From: Metallyticus violacea | Lineage: Eukaryota; Arthropoda; Insecta; Mantodea; Metallyticidae | Assembly: GCA_030762175.1 (NCBI GenBank) | Contig: CM060837.1 | Location: 5,759,501 to 5,823,500, forward strand | Direction of reading: 5' to 3' | DNA length: 64,000 nucleotides | Part shown: positions 42,725 to 54,004 of the stretch, in pieces | Layout of the letters: each line of letters begins with the position of its first letter | Position numbering within the stretch: position 1 is the stretch's first letter | The notes under the pieces: model-generated | Database searches by the model: none | Seen by the model: the letters and a program-made list of their open reading frames with translations, nothing else | Told to the model about the DNA's origin: nothing | Position numbers and translations under genes: made by a program

Positions 42725-45700
42725 CGAACCTGAATTTTTACTTGCGATATAGGAGTAACAACTCCGCATTGTTATAAAAATGTAAACATATGATCAACTT
42801 TCTTATCGCGAATTAGCGTTTTGTTGGCCAGGAATATTGTTTAGTACGTTAAGTTGTTATTTTAAAAAATTCCCGATTTTATAGTACCTATATATTTTCG
42901 AACATTTGTTGAATATAAAAATTACAGATTCATTAATTAAAATGTTAACTACTTAGCTGTATAGAATATCTCCCCCCTTTTTTTTCCAAATATACTTAAA
43001 ATTCCAGTGTTTGTCATTGAAATAAAAGAAATTATGTAATATTCACATTATTTAAGCTGGGTAAATAGTGCTTTATGGCTTTGCTTGTTTATTGACGATT
43101 TTTGAACTGGAGCCAAAACATTTTATGTACTATTATTGTTACTTTATTTTTCTCCTAAGTCCCTATTTTATATTTGACTGAGAAACTGGTAACTTTTTTA
43201 ATTTTAATAGGATACAAAAAAGTTAAGTTAAGGAGCTTAAGACCATAGCTTAGTTTTATAATTACCACAAATTATTGATCTCAGAAAAGCGTATATTGTG
43301 TTTTCCGCCCGTAACAGAAGTTTTACCAAATTATGTACATTCTCGATTATCTAAATGGCGGAAAAAAATAAGAACACTATAAAGAGAGGTGAGCGGTGTT
43401 CTGCAAAATTAATAAATAACATAAACTAGTATTCAAGAGCAAATTTCACTACACAAATAGCACCTAGATTGTTAATTTTTTGTATTTATTTTCTTGGCAG
43501 AATTTTACTATATAAGAACAGTCTAACATAACCTGAAGAAGGGATCTTCTGATTTGTCTTAGTGTCAGTATTAATTATTTCATGGAATATTTTGAATTGT
43601 TTTTAAGATTTTCTGTTGTGAAAAAATATGAATTTGGAGCTTTTCTAGGGTCATTTTGTAGATTATTCATAGAAATTCGATTCAATATTAAATTTTGTAT
43701 TACACTGTAACCTGTGTAAGCAGAAAATTATCCGAGGACTTTGATTCTGCCAACGAATTACATTTTGCGTCAATGTGAATAAAAATATATATTTTCAATA
43801 ACGCAAGGAGAGCATGATATTAGATTAAACCTCCATGACGTAGTACATCCATCTTGATATATTTTCTTTTCTGCTTCTCAAAGAGGTTCGAGTACTGTAG
43901 AGGCATTAAAATACAAGAATCCATAAGCGCTCGACGGAGATAAGATGCTAAGAGCGGGGTCACATTTCAAGTCTGCCAAGACATCCAATTTAACAGCAGA
44001 CTAAGGGAACATTTAGCCCCACGGTGTTAGTTCGGTCGCTCTAATGAACTTGCTCATTTTTCTTCCACCCTCTGCGAGTGTCACGATGCGGTTCAACGCC
44101 CGCTGGAACACTTCGCACATGCTGAACCGGATTCGAACCTCATAGCAATTATTAGGAAAAGATCGATTTAATAATTTATCAGAAACATTTAAAACTTAAT
44201 TTAATGTCAAAGTATTTTAGTACAACAAATTTTTGTTGCATTATTTGCGCTAATTGGTACTGTGTTTGGTATTTGACATTTAATGACTGACGCTTTTCTT
44301 TTGTTGATTTTTCTAACGCACTGCTTTCCCGTCTTCTTTTTAAACAGACTTATAAATTCATACTGATGCTTTGAGTGACATTCACAGTGCATTGTGCTTA
44401 TAATTAATTTATTTTATATGTATTAATTATTAGTAATACACAACTTCACAAACGTCTCTCATATACAATTCGACCTTTCTAAACCACGCTCTGCTACCAG
44501 CATTGTAGCGAGGAGACCTTGACTTTTCTTGCAAAACGAAGAAGGTATGTTCTTTTACCGCATTATTTCCTTATTCTATAGGATTCAGGCATACATTATC
44601 TGACTTAATAGTTACATTTATGATTATATCTTTCTTATATCACATAAATTCTTTGATGAAAATTTCAAAGTAGGTTCTGAAATGATCTCATGGTTAGGAA
44701 CAGACACAAATGCCAACCAGTAATGCATTTTTTAAGGCGGCTGTTCATTATGATATAAAGTAAATTGCCGAGTGTAACATAAGTACTTTCAAACTACACT
44801 CTCAAAGAGACATTCACTAATTACTTAATTTCGCCGAGTTTTCCCGCACTTATCTCCGGCTGCGTGAGCTTTACTCTACGTTGCCCCTGCAATTCTTTGA
44901 CATTTCTTGTGTATGAAGAAAAACGAATAGCATAAACAATTAGAATTCTCGCATGTTTACGATGTTAACGCGACTAATAAATCAAAGTGGCTGGAGGGTC
45001 CCCAAAGGGCGTGCCGCACCTTTCCCCCGGCCCACCCTTCCTTTCGCGTGGAGACAGGCGCCCTCCACGTGTGTGCCGGGTAGCATGGGCCAATTGGAAA
45101 GTACTCTACGTCACACTCCGAAATTCAACTGTTGTTTTTTTCCCCCTTTCTTTTGCAATGACTTTGAGCATAGTTGAATGTTTTATTTTTATTATAACTG
45201 AATGTATTTATATTGTTTTCCTGTTCCCCATTTCCCAGGAAACGAATGTAAAATACACAAAATAAAAATAGGAATCTCAACTCTTAACTCTTCATGTCAA
45301 AAGGGGGAAGTAGCTCTCCGCATTTGACCTAAGCAATTTCATCTCAGTAGCGTCGTGATTAAAGTTGAATAGTCTCCTTCATTCTTCCAGAAACGTTTTT
45401 GTCTCCACGGAAATACTGTTAATTACGAGTTTTTAACAAATTGAAACTCACACACCACATATCGTACATGTACGCACTTTGAATTATCATACCATTTCTC
45501 TTGAAAATAAAGTATATCGGTAATTAACCTGATATTTCCAGTGAGAAGAAAATGCTATTGTTTTATATTGTTAAGTTTTTAACTTATTTACATACTCATC
45601 GTACAAGTACATTAATAAAGTTCAGAAATATCATATCACATGGTTATTTAGGAGCTATTAGATTTACCCCATTTGACCCGAATACATTTATGCAATGTCT

Positions 45701-45985
45701 CCGTATTGATCGTAGAGTAGCTTTGCTATTCTGTATTTAATCAATAGGGCAGGGGCGAAGTATGCATTTTTATACGAGTATAGTGTCCGCCCAATTGAAT
45801 CTCTTCCTGACGTGACTTGGAAAATCACCACTACACTTGGCTAAGCCTTCAATCTTATTATTGGTGATCAGCTACCACGTCACAGACAGCGCACTTGTTC
45901 AAATAGGGCAGCATTTCAACTCGTAACATACACAAGCCAACACTCTCATTTTGGAAGATCTTACAGCTTTGAATAAATTTTTGAG
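42725..45985. other. AT-rich intron, nothing recognised
   Basis: Over 3 kb with no family I can name. A GC-rich patch at 44990-45090 gives overlapping short plus frames without motif. GGATTCGAACCTC near 44130 resembles a reversed B box but has no A box at the right distance. Confidence 0.5.
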
Positions 45986-45987
45986 AA

Positions 45988-46232
45988 GTGTTTAACGATC
46001 GTTTTTACTATTGAGGCACCACAGGCGGTGGACACCGTTGATACGTGAGATGAAGTGATTATTGGGAAAGGATTTTTTTTTTTAAGAAAGGAAACGTTCC
46101 AGGCCTAAGTTTAGGGTACCTTCCCAGCATTTGCCATTTATCACAGGAAAATCTGGAAAAAAAACTCAGTCAGGGAAACGGTCCTGGCGGGATTCGATCC
46201 CTAGACATGCCGCTCACGAATCCGCGCCTTAA
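45988..46232 (-). mobile_element. SINE S1, 5'-truncated
   Basis: Reverse S1: TTTACTATTGAGGCACCACA, AGGCCTAAGTTTAGGGTACC, CGGGATTCGATCCCTAGAC; it stops at CGCCTTAACTTACTT before the A-box half. Confidence 0.87.
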
Positions 46233-46464
46233 CTTACTTACAGCTTTACTGGATGCTTTGCCTCTAGAGCAGGGTATCTTTTACATATCTTTTACATACC
46301 TGCTATTCCTGACTGACATGCCAAACAAGAATTAACTCTTTGTGTCAAAAGGGACACAGACAATACAGTCGGTTTCATAAGTTCAATTGCATAGTTTAGA
46401 CATTATTAATGGTTTTTTATTATTATTATTTTCACCCTGGTTAATCATAAAATTATAACGTAGG

Positions 46465-46665
46465 AAAATAAACGCGAGAACCGCTTTTCAATTAGGAGGT
46501 CCCGGATTCAAATCCTGCAAGGTAAGACTTTTTTTTTCGAGTTTTTCCTTAGCTTGAAAATGTAAATAGCAGGTAACAGTAAGCGCTGTAGACTTGAATG
46601 CACTCATTCATTCCTCGTCTCTTTAGATGTTCGTTTTTGTGAGGGACGTTAAACTGAAGAAAGAA
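46465..46665 (+). mobile_element. Candidate SINE S3
   Basis: A B-box-like GTCCCGGATTCAAATCCTGC is followed by a body ending GAGGGACGTTAAACTGAAGA. It has the layout of a tRNA-derived SINE but only one copy is present and the A box (CGAGAACCGCTTTTCAATTA) is poor. Confidence 0.45.
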
Positions 46666-46669
46666 TGAG

Positions 46670-47170
46670 GGGGGGGGGGAACACGCAAATTAAATCAGCA
46701 ATTTCAAAGCTCTGTATTAAACATCATTCTAGAGGATAACACAATCTTATTTTTTTTAACTTTAACCAACATAACGTAAAAACATATAGGCACTAAATTT
46801 GGCTAAGTGCTTAAAAACTTTTGAAAAGAAATTTCAAGTGAGCTCTCAATGAGCGCTCTGTTACGTAGTAAAATAACATATAGATATAGTTCGCTCTCTG
46901 TTCCCTCCACTGTCTGTGAGCTGAGACAGAATTGACTCTTAATGAACCATTAAACTGAATGACGTGTATTTTTTTCTGAGGTTGGCATCAGCTCGACTAT
47001 TGACAGGATGAGCGAGAACGTGCCGATTGAAACTAGGGTCATGACATGATCTGATGTAATTGGTTACATCCGGCGGATGAATCACAGCACGCGGCCACCA
47101 GGAGCGCTGTTTATTCTGTCGCGACAATTAACTCGATACAACCATCGATGGCAACACACCGTTTACCACA
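46670..47170. other. Intron, nothing recognised
   Basis: Starts with a G9 run (46671-46679). A 62-codon minus frame at 46939-47127 has no motif. Confidence 0.45.
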
Positions 47171-47174
47171 TCGC

Positions 47175-47946
47175 ATTATCACAAGTAATGTCACGAGAGG
47201 GTCTGAGATTTCTGTTTTATCTGCAAGTTCAGACCCTCGAGTGATATTTATTAGGACTAATTCACGAATAAAAGAATTATACAATTCCTATAAGTTTGAC
47301 TTAGAAAATTGTAATAATTTTATATTTGTATTTAATATTTTCAAGCAATCTTGCGACTGAATACCTTCAGTAATGTCAACAGAGAAGAGAAAATTACAGG
47401 TTTAGGACGATTCCATGAATAAAATAAGAATAAAAGTGATATATATTTGAAATAACACATTTATATAAAATTTTTATTCAGAAACCGTGAGACAGAAATG
47501 GACAAAAATCGACTATTACAATCGCTACTGTTCAATTTTCCAATACCAACTGAGAGGAACAAAAAAAAAAAAAAAAAAAAAAAAGATAACATACAGTGTC
47601 TCTATTTTCCTTTTATTCTGTGGTTTGGAATTCCTGATTATAAGATTAATTTGCACATTTGACGCTTTGAAGAACCCTCCATTTTGCGTTATGATTGTCG
47701 TTTGTTTTGTTGCTATCAATAGCTCCCCATCATCTCTAGCATAAGTGGTCAGTGATGCATGTTCAGGAATCTAGGTATAGAGGTGGCTACACTGACCATA
47801 AGACAAATGCACGTCGCGTGATAAAACGGATTGGATAAATTTTTTGATAATCTCACTCCTTAATCCGGTTGTGATTGCTCAAAATTCAAAATTTTGTTTC
47901 GTTTCGTTGGTCGATTTTAAGATGACGTCACCTGAGTGAAATCGTC
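47175..47946 (+). repeat. R2 interspersed repeat, copy 2
   Basis: Same unit and orientation as 38.87 kb. The left hairpin is clearer here: TCACGAGAGGGTCTGAG pairs with TTCAGACCCTCGAGTGA 16 bases later. The copy then runs through AAACCGTGAGACAGAAATGG, CTGTGGTTTGGAATTCCTG and CCCTCCATTTTGCGTTATGA to GGTCGATTTTAAGATGACGT. Contains a 24-A run at 47561-47584. Confidence 0.88.
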
Positions 47947-47949
47947 ATA

Positions 47950-48129
47950 CTAACAAAACATTTAGTTTTTCTAATTTACTACATACAAACTGATCTTAGA
48001 TAAGGCAATTGATAAAATTCGTGAGCTTACTTTAAGTATTTAGAAACGAGAACCCAGGGATGCACTTTACAGTTTGAGATAAAGAGTGAGTCATTATTGA
48101 ACGTACTGAAGTATTGATATTAGAAATAG

Positions 48130-48163
<34 letters not shown>

Positions 48164-49095
48164 CTGCACGTGACAACTTTGACTCTTTCACTAATGTGAC
48201 ATATTTTCTATCAACGAAATATAGCGAAATTTGAATGCAAACTAATAATAGCCGCATATCGCTGTAAATGTATCGCATTCTTTTACCGTAATAACATTAC
48301 CGTATGGACGCTCATTTGTCTTCTCAGTGCGTGAGCAAGAATCGATTAATTGCAACAATCACACCACAAAATACCACGAAAAACAATTTACTAACCACTC
48401 CACATGATCAAATGGCACAAGGGCAATACATGGAATTAGCATTTTTAAATCCCTGTTTTGTTCTTCACAGCAGGGATTAATGAATATAGTGGCATTCACA
48501 AATGCCAATTAAAATATTTTATACAATTAATATTTTGTGAGCGAATTATAACAATATATTATTTTTATTTTTATTGTAAAATAGCTCTAATAAATATCAC
48601 AGGATGTCCTGAGCTTAGATACATTCCCAACGATGGGAATTTATTATATATTTATTACTTGTTAAATAATGCCATTTCCAAAAAATGCTTTTTATACGCT
48701 GTTATATTCACTAAAAACTTCCAGTAACATTAAAAGCGTTTATTATAGTGAAAGTATTAGAACTGTGGTCTAAAATTAAAAATAAAGTAAAAAAAAAAAT
48801 AATTATACACTGTAACGTTTGTGTCTCATAATTATCATATAGTAGAAACGTTTAATAATTAATGCATTTTTTATATGTTCCCTTTTAATTTGAAAAAAAA
48901 AAGTATTTTATATGTACTGGATGAGCAGATAATGGAATGTGGTACAGCAGTGTGCTAAGAAAGCTATAACTAAGCCCTTCGTATTCCACAACGAGTGTTT
49001 ATGTGCGCACAAAAGATTATTCGAAACAAAATCCCAAGTTCTGCTACCCTGCGATGGCTCATAAAGTCAAAGTTTCAATTATTCAGGAAGTGTTT
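47950..49095. other. AT-rich intron with (TA)n
   Basis: Holds a (TA)n run at 48132-48161 and an A-run near 48790; otherwise nothing recognised. Confidence 0.5.
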
Positions 49096-49104
49096 GATGA
49101 TAGA

Positions 49105-49550
49105 ATTATCACAAGAGGGTCTGAGACAAATTCACGAACATACTGTGTATCTGGAAAGCTCAGAACCTCGGGTGATATTTATTAGAAATATTTCACGAAT
49201 AAAATAAGAATTTATGTATAGTTCCCCTAAACTTGACTTACTAAACTGTAATACTTGTATATTTGAATTATGAATACTTCACTTTTCAAGCAATCTTGCA
49301 ACAGATGAATGTCGATTGTCAGTAATGCCAATAGAGAAGAGCCAAGCGTGTTTAGGACAATTTCAAGAATAGAATAAGAATAAAAGTAATACATATTTGA
49401 AATTCATGAACATAATATTAACAGTTTTATACAATATTAAACATGCTTATGAATACCTACCTATTCAGAAACCGTGAGACTGAAATAAACGAAGGTGGAT
49501 CATTACAATCCCTACTCTTCGATTTACTAATGCCAACTGAGAAAAACGAA
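49105..49550 (+). repeat. R2 interspersed repeat, copy 3 (3'-truncated)
   Basis: Left half of the R2 unit: TATCACAAGAGGGTCTGAG, CTGGAAAGCTCAGAACCTCG, TCAAGCAATCTTGCAAC, GTCGATTGTCAGTAATGCCA, AAACCGTGAGACTGAAAT. Homology fades after CCAACTGAGAAAAACG, the simple-repeat site of the other copies. Confidence 0.85.
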
Positions 49551-49554
49551 ACAG

Positions 49555-50192
49555 AGATTAACATTTTATCGTTCTGAACAACGAATTCATTAAAATTTGT
49601 GGTTGTTAGGCAGGTATTGTCATTCAATTTACAATATTATTTTATACTGTTTGTGAAATATACATACGTAGCGAAATAATTAAGAAACAATCCAAACAAA
49701 TGTGAAATAGTTCATACGATATCCCGAAATAAAGAGAAAAAATAAATGTTACATTTTCTAGAGAATGTTTCTTGTATTTTTAGATGAAAGTGTCAAATAT
49801 AATGCAGACAGAATTTTGCAATTAAGAAGTTAAAACGATTGTAAGGGCAAATGATATTTTTCAAAAAAAAAAATATAAAGAAAGCATCTTCCTACACAAA
49901 CACTCAAATGAATTAGCTCAATTGTTGCTAAATCAGGGTGACTTTATTTCTACTCTCCCCACTTAAATAAGCCAAAGTATGCTATACATTAATAATATGT
50001 TGAATTAGAACAGTACTAGAAGAAATATTCAGCTTAAAACACATTCTTAAACCTTTTATAACGGGCTGCGACGCTAGTAGTTTGACACTTTCGTAGGTAT
50101 AGAAAAACAAAGGAAATATTGTAAATTTGTGAGCTTTTAAGCTTTACTTAGCTCAAAAAGAATACAACTTGTGCTGGTTACGGTATAAAGGA

Positions 50193-50235
<43 letters not shown>

Positions 50236-50735
50236 TGCTATTGCCTTTTTAATTAATATTCATATTTCCTTTGTTTTTTAATATTCTACTGGTTTACATT
50301 TACTGCATTTAGTACCTATCATTTTTCGAAAGAGCCCACCTTATACAAACTGTCAAGGTTAGAAACAACAAGTGGGATTACTTTACGATCATCTCTCTGT
50401 CGAGCTGCAGAGGTTTTGCTTAGCATAATGAACTGTGAAAGCTCCACCCGAAAGTTAATAATATGTTAGCGTTATACATTTCGGCGGGCAGGTGAATTCG
50501 ATTGTTGCTGTTATTAAGATGTTACAAGCCCACCAGTGGGACAGTAGCCAATCCCAAGCAAGAAACAATAAGAACGGCATCCTGCGATCAGAAGAAATGA
50601 ATCTGTTAACGGTTTGAAAGAACACGTCACCATGTAAAACAGATGTCGGACTTGTCTGCACGGCTTTTTAACTCACGGGCGGAATTGTAAAGCGTGGGCT
50701 AGAATGTGTGTTGGGTGTAAAGTCATGTTCTTGGC
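49555..50735. other. AT-rich intron with (TA)n
   Basis: Contains (TA)n at 50195-50233; nothing else recognised. Confidence 0.5.
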
Positions 50736-50739
50736 ACAA

Positions 50740-50949
50740 AACCTTGGGAATGAAAAACTAGAAGGGTACGAAAGAACAGGCAGAAAAAGAAGGACGCAAA
50801 AGAACGACGAAGAAAATAAAATAAGGAAATTAAAAATGAAAACAAACAATTAAAAGAAAAGGGTAAGAATTTGCCTTTAGAATCGGGTAAGGAAATGTGA
50901 GACAGAGAATTTAAGAAAAAATGTTGTTGTTGTTAATAATAATAATAAC

Positions 50950-50997
<48 letters not shown>

Positions 50998-51190
50998 TAC
51001 TACAGAATAAATGGTAGAAGATGAAGCCAAGAAAGAAGAGAGAAGAAATAAAGAAGAGGGAAAACAATAGCAGCCGGTAGGATAGAAAACATACAAAATG
51101 TGGGAAAATGTGATGAAAAAGGTTCTAAAGAGAAGAGGAAAAATACACTGCACCATAAGAAGGTACATTAAAAGCCGTAAAAATGAAAAT
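50740..51190 (+). repeat. (AAT)n and purine-rich tract beside exon A
   Basis: Purine-rich sequence on the + strand interrupted by (AAT)n at 50935-50996. It ends only about 14 bp from the donor of Ddr exon A, so the start of that intron is C/U-rich in the transcript, followed by (AUU)n. Confidence 0.88.
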
Positions 51191-51203
51191 GTTGGTTTCT
51201 TAC

Positions 51204-51343
51204 CTGAACGTCTTTGGAGTACAGGTTGTTGGTGTGCAGGTACATGGCCGAGAAATTGCGAACGTGGTCGAACTCGAAGACGATTTCCACAGGGTGTCCG
51301 GCCATGCCCACCGTGTCGTTCTTCCAACCCACCCACTCGTATC
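51204..51343 (-). CDS. Ddr: Ddr exon A: discoidin-like domain
   Basis: Internal exon of a discoidin domain receptor tyrosine kinase, a collagen-binding cell-surface receptor. The reverse strand encodes 46 full codons opening with YEWVGWKNDT, followed by HPVEIVFEFDHVRNFSAMYL. This is the signature of the second extracellular (DS-like) domain of animal DDRs, where human DDR1 has GYDYVGW and FEFDRLRAFQAM. The acceptor reads TTGTTGTTCCAG; the exon starts in phase 1, completing a glycine codon, and ends in phase 0 at CAG before the donor GTAAGA. Two N-glycosylation sequons (NDT, NFS) are visible. The next exon, 14.8 kb downstream on the minus strand, continues in phase 0. The earlier exons were not found up to position 64000. 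Confidence 0.93.
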
Positions 51344-51344
51344 C

Positions 51345-51810
51345 TGGAACAACAACTGCAATTATATTCCCCGCTCCACTATCCTACATTGTAACTTTGG
51401 TTTGTAAGGCTCATAATCAATAAACTAGGCAAACGTGAAAGCGCCGCCCTCTAGGAGTTTAATCAAAATCATTTTCAGAACATCACACAACAGCACATCA
51501 TTGTCTGCATTAGCATTTTTTTTCCCATGTGAAAACAGTAAAAAGTTAAATAGTTCGATATGTATACGATAAGTTCCCGACCTGACATTGATGTTCATGC
51601 CATGTTTCAGGAGTGTAAGCACTGTATTTACGATCATTTGCTTCGAGAAGCTCATTAAGTGGGACAGAAATATGAGTGAATACTTTACCTTAACAGATCT
51701 GTAAATCAATACAATTATAGATACTGCAGTGATAATAAATAGTATTTTGAGAGACGATCATAGATAGAGGCAGAGGAAAATACATGTCTAGAAACATATT
51801 TTAGGTGATA
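51345..51810. other. Intron upstream of Ddr exon A, nothing recognised
   Basis: Intronic sequence ahead of the exon A acceptor on the minus strand. A 94-codon minus frame (51425-51709) has no recognised motif and no phase-1 donor pointing to exon A that I could identify. Confidence 0.45.
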
Positions 51811-51814
51811 CGGA

Positions 51815-52800
51815 GGTATGTCCGTAAGTTTCCGACCTTGCCGATAAGGGTTATCGCCTTCACAAAATCCTTATCTGTTAAGTAAATAATTGCAGCTGTA
51901 ACTGTTCAGTTGTTCAGATATAGTTGTATAAAGAAGCTATGTGTAGAAAATTGTGACATGTTCAAAATGGAGTCTCGAGCTGTTATTAAGTTCTCCACAA
52001 AAGAACTTACTCCAAATGAAATTAAACAGCGATTGGACCGTATATATGGGGAAGCATTCCCCTCAAATTCTACCGTAAAAGAACGGGCCAAACTTTTTCG
52101 AATGGGCCGATAAAGCATTGACCAGAAAAGCGTGCAGATCGGCCCTTGGAGGTGCTCACTCCTGAAAACATCGTTCTCGTGGAAGGAGAAATTATGCAAG
52201 ACCAGCGGCTCAAAGTTACAGAAATAGCAGCAAGGTTGGGCCTTTCTAAAACAACAGTCCTTCGAAATATTCATGAACATTTAAACATGAATAAGATTAG
52301 TGCAAGATGGGTGCCCAGACTTCTTTGCTCAGTCCAAAAGCAGCAACCAGTCATCTGTTGTCAGGCATTTTTGGAGCTCTGCCGTGGTAACGAGAGAAAA
52401 GTTCTACAAAGCATTGTTACAGGAGATGAAACTATGGTCCTCTACTGTGATTCCTTGTCCAAAAGAGAATCAATGGAGTGACAGGTGTAAACCTGGCGAA
52501 GCACCGTCTCACTCGGTTAAACAAGAAGATCATGCTCACAATCTTTTGGGACTGTGAAGGAATATTCTTCACTGACTTCAAGGAGAGGAACATCACAGTA
52601 AATGGGGAGTACTATGCTGGCCTACTGCACAAACTACGTGCTTCCTTCAAAGAGAAAAGGTGAGTGGTGGTGTGCGCCTTCTTCACGACAACGCGCCTGT
52701 GTACACAGCTCTTGTTGCAAAGTTTTGATTACAGGAAAAGCCATCAGGCAGCAAGCATTTTCAGGTCCTATGAAGGTGTGTGTTCTGTAATTTGTATTGT
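51815..52800 (+). pseudogene. mariner transposase, best-preserved N-terminal half
   Basis: Starts MESRAVIKFSTKELTPNEIK then QRLDRIYGEAFPSNSTVKER (HTH) and stops at 52113. In the next frame come LTPENIVLVEGEIMQDQRLK, ARLGLSKTTVLRNIHEHLNM, NKISARWVPRLLCSVQKQQ and LQSIVTGDETMVLYCDSLSK (first catalytic D). Further frame changes lead to FWDCEGIFFTDFKERNITVN and LLHDNAPVYTALVAK (second D). It breaks off before the third D. At least four frameshifts or stops. Domain order and word preservation are better than in any other copy. Confidence 0.88.
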
Positions 52801-52804
52801 TAAC

Positions 52805-53540
52805 GTTTAATCGGTTTATATTACTTCATTTTATTGCTATTTTGACTAACGAGTGAGTGCCTTTCATTGTCTTAAACATAGCAAATATCAATTGACATTT
52901 ATGTGAATTATCAATTTTATTATTTTTTTTAATAATCTTTTGAACTAAGCCTGACAGGAAAAATGCAAAGTAACTTTCGGAATCAGTGCTTCGTTTTTGA
53001 TAAGAATAAATTATTTTCATTTTGGAGGAACGACAAAATTTTTTCTTTCTCACCAGTGTAGTGAACAGCGATTTTATTTAAAAAGCAATTTCCTTTCTAT
53101 ATAACACAATTACGATTTAATAACATAAATGATTGCTTTAACACAAAAATGTGGCAGTCAAAATTTTATTTGCCTTTTTGCTAAAACCAAGATGTCCCTT
53201 GCAAAAAAAAAAAATTGAGTTGATCTTGAAATGATCTTGAAAATCTTGAATAATGTTTTTTCTCCTTAAATGACGAAAAATTTGCCATAAATTGTTTTCT
53301 TGAAATGTGTTGCTTTCGTGATAAGCACCTGGAAAGTTTTAAAAAGAGCAATGTGCATATAGAATCAACTGTTAATATGCACAGCAGATACAACAATAGC
53401 ACTATAAATGAAAAGAAGAACAAGAAGTGGTAAACTTAAGTTAAGGTAAAACAAGAGGTAGACAAACGATAACGGTAAAAATATAAGAATTATTTAGAGG
53501 AGCAAGTTGATTATGAAAAGTTCGTCACATAGTAGCTGCG
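52805..53540. other. Intron, nothing recognised
   Basis: AT-rich; no coding remnant recognised. The right edge (CGTCACATAGTAGCTGCGTAAA) resembles the inner flank of the 26.6-kb mariner terminal repeat. Confidence 0.45.
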
Positions 53541-53544
53541 TAAA

Positions 53545-53579
53545 CTAAGCGAATCCCTCCTCAAGTAAAATTTGTGAAG
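53545..53579 (-). repeat. Solo mariner-type TIR
   Basis: CTAAGCGAATCCCTCCTCAA followed by GTAAAATTTGTGAAG matches the 35-bp terminal repeat at 26626-26660 with a few changes. The element body is not recognisable to its left. Confidence 0.75.
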
Positions 53580-53999
53580 CGCTTCTTAAATTTCTGCTTT
53601 CAGGTATATCTCCACTTCTAATAACCGGATTTCTAGACAATATTTTTCCCCTTTATTTGAATGGTATATACCGAGTTCTGTCGCGAAAAGAAAAAAAAAG
53701 ATGCCGCTAGAGCGAGTTTTAAATTTTACATTTCATGTAACCCCCTCTCTCCTAAATAGGCTTATTTCGCTGACTTCCGGAAAATATTTTTACTATTTTA
53801 TTTCATTGGCACGTACAGAGTATGAGCAAAAACAAAAATTGTGGACACTAGTGAGATTTTTAAATTTTCACTTTAGGTTAGCTCCCACTCTTAATCGTAA
53901 CATTTTGTTAGTTTTTGAACTCGGCAAATCTTTTGTTAATTTATTGTTATATGCCGAGTTTCACTGAGAAAAACAAAAATTGTGGCAGCTAGAGCGTTA
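53580..53999 (-). repeat. R-family array, reverse, three landmarks
   Basis: Reverse array: TAGAGCGAGTTTTAAA at about 53710, TAGTGAGATTTTTAAA at about 53850 and GCAGCTAGAGCGTTAAC at about 53992 (spacings about 140 and 142). Unit words GAATGGTATATACCGAGTT and TGTAACCCCCTCTC. The array is sandwiched between a mariner-type TIR and an M1 element. Confidence 0.85.
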
Positions 54000-54004
54000 A
54001 CACA

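Noticed and set aside
44100..44150. Reversed B-box-like word GGATTCGAACCTC as a SINE
   Set aside because: No A box at the right distance and no match to the S1 or S2 body.
48995..49207. Two overlapping ~65-codon frames with a VFDDRIITRGS stretch resembling a transposase RIISRGLWPP motif
   Set aside because: The resemblance ends after a few residues, and the frame runs into the R2 repeat, whose other copies do not keep it.
51425..51709. 94-codon minus frame upstream of exon A as the preceding Ddr exon
   Set aside because: No discoidin motif and no phase-1 donor that would splice into exon A; the preceding exon is probably outside the window.
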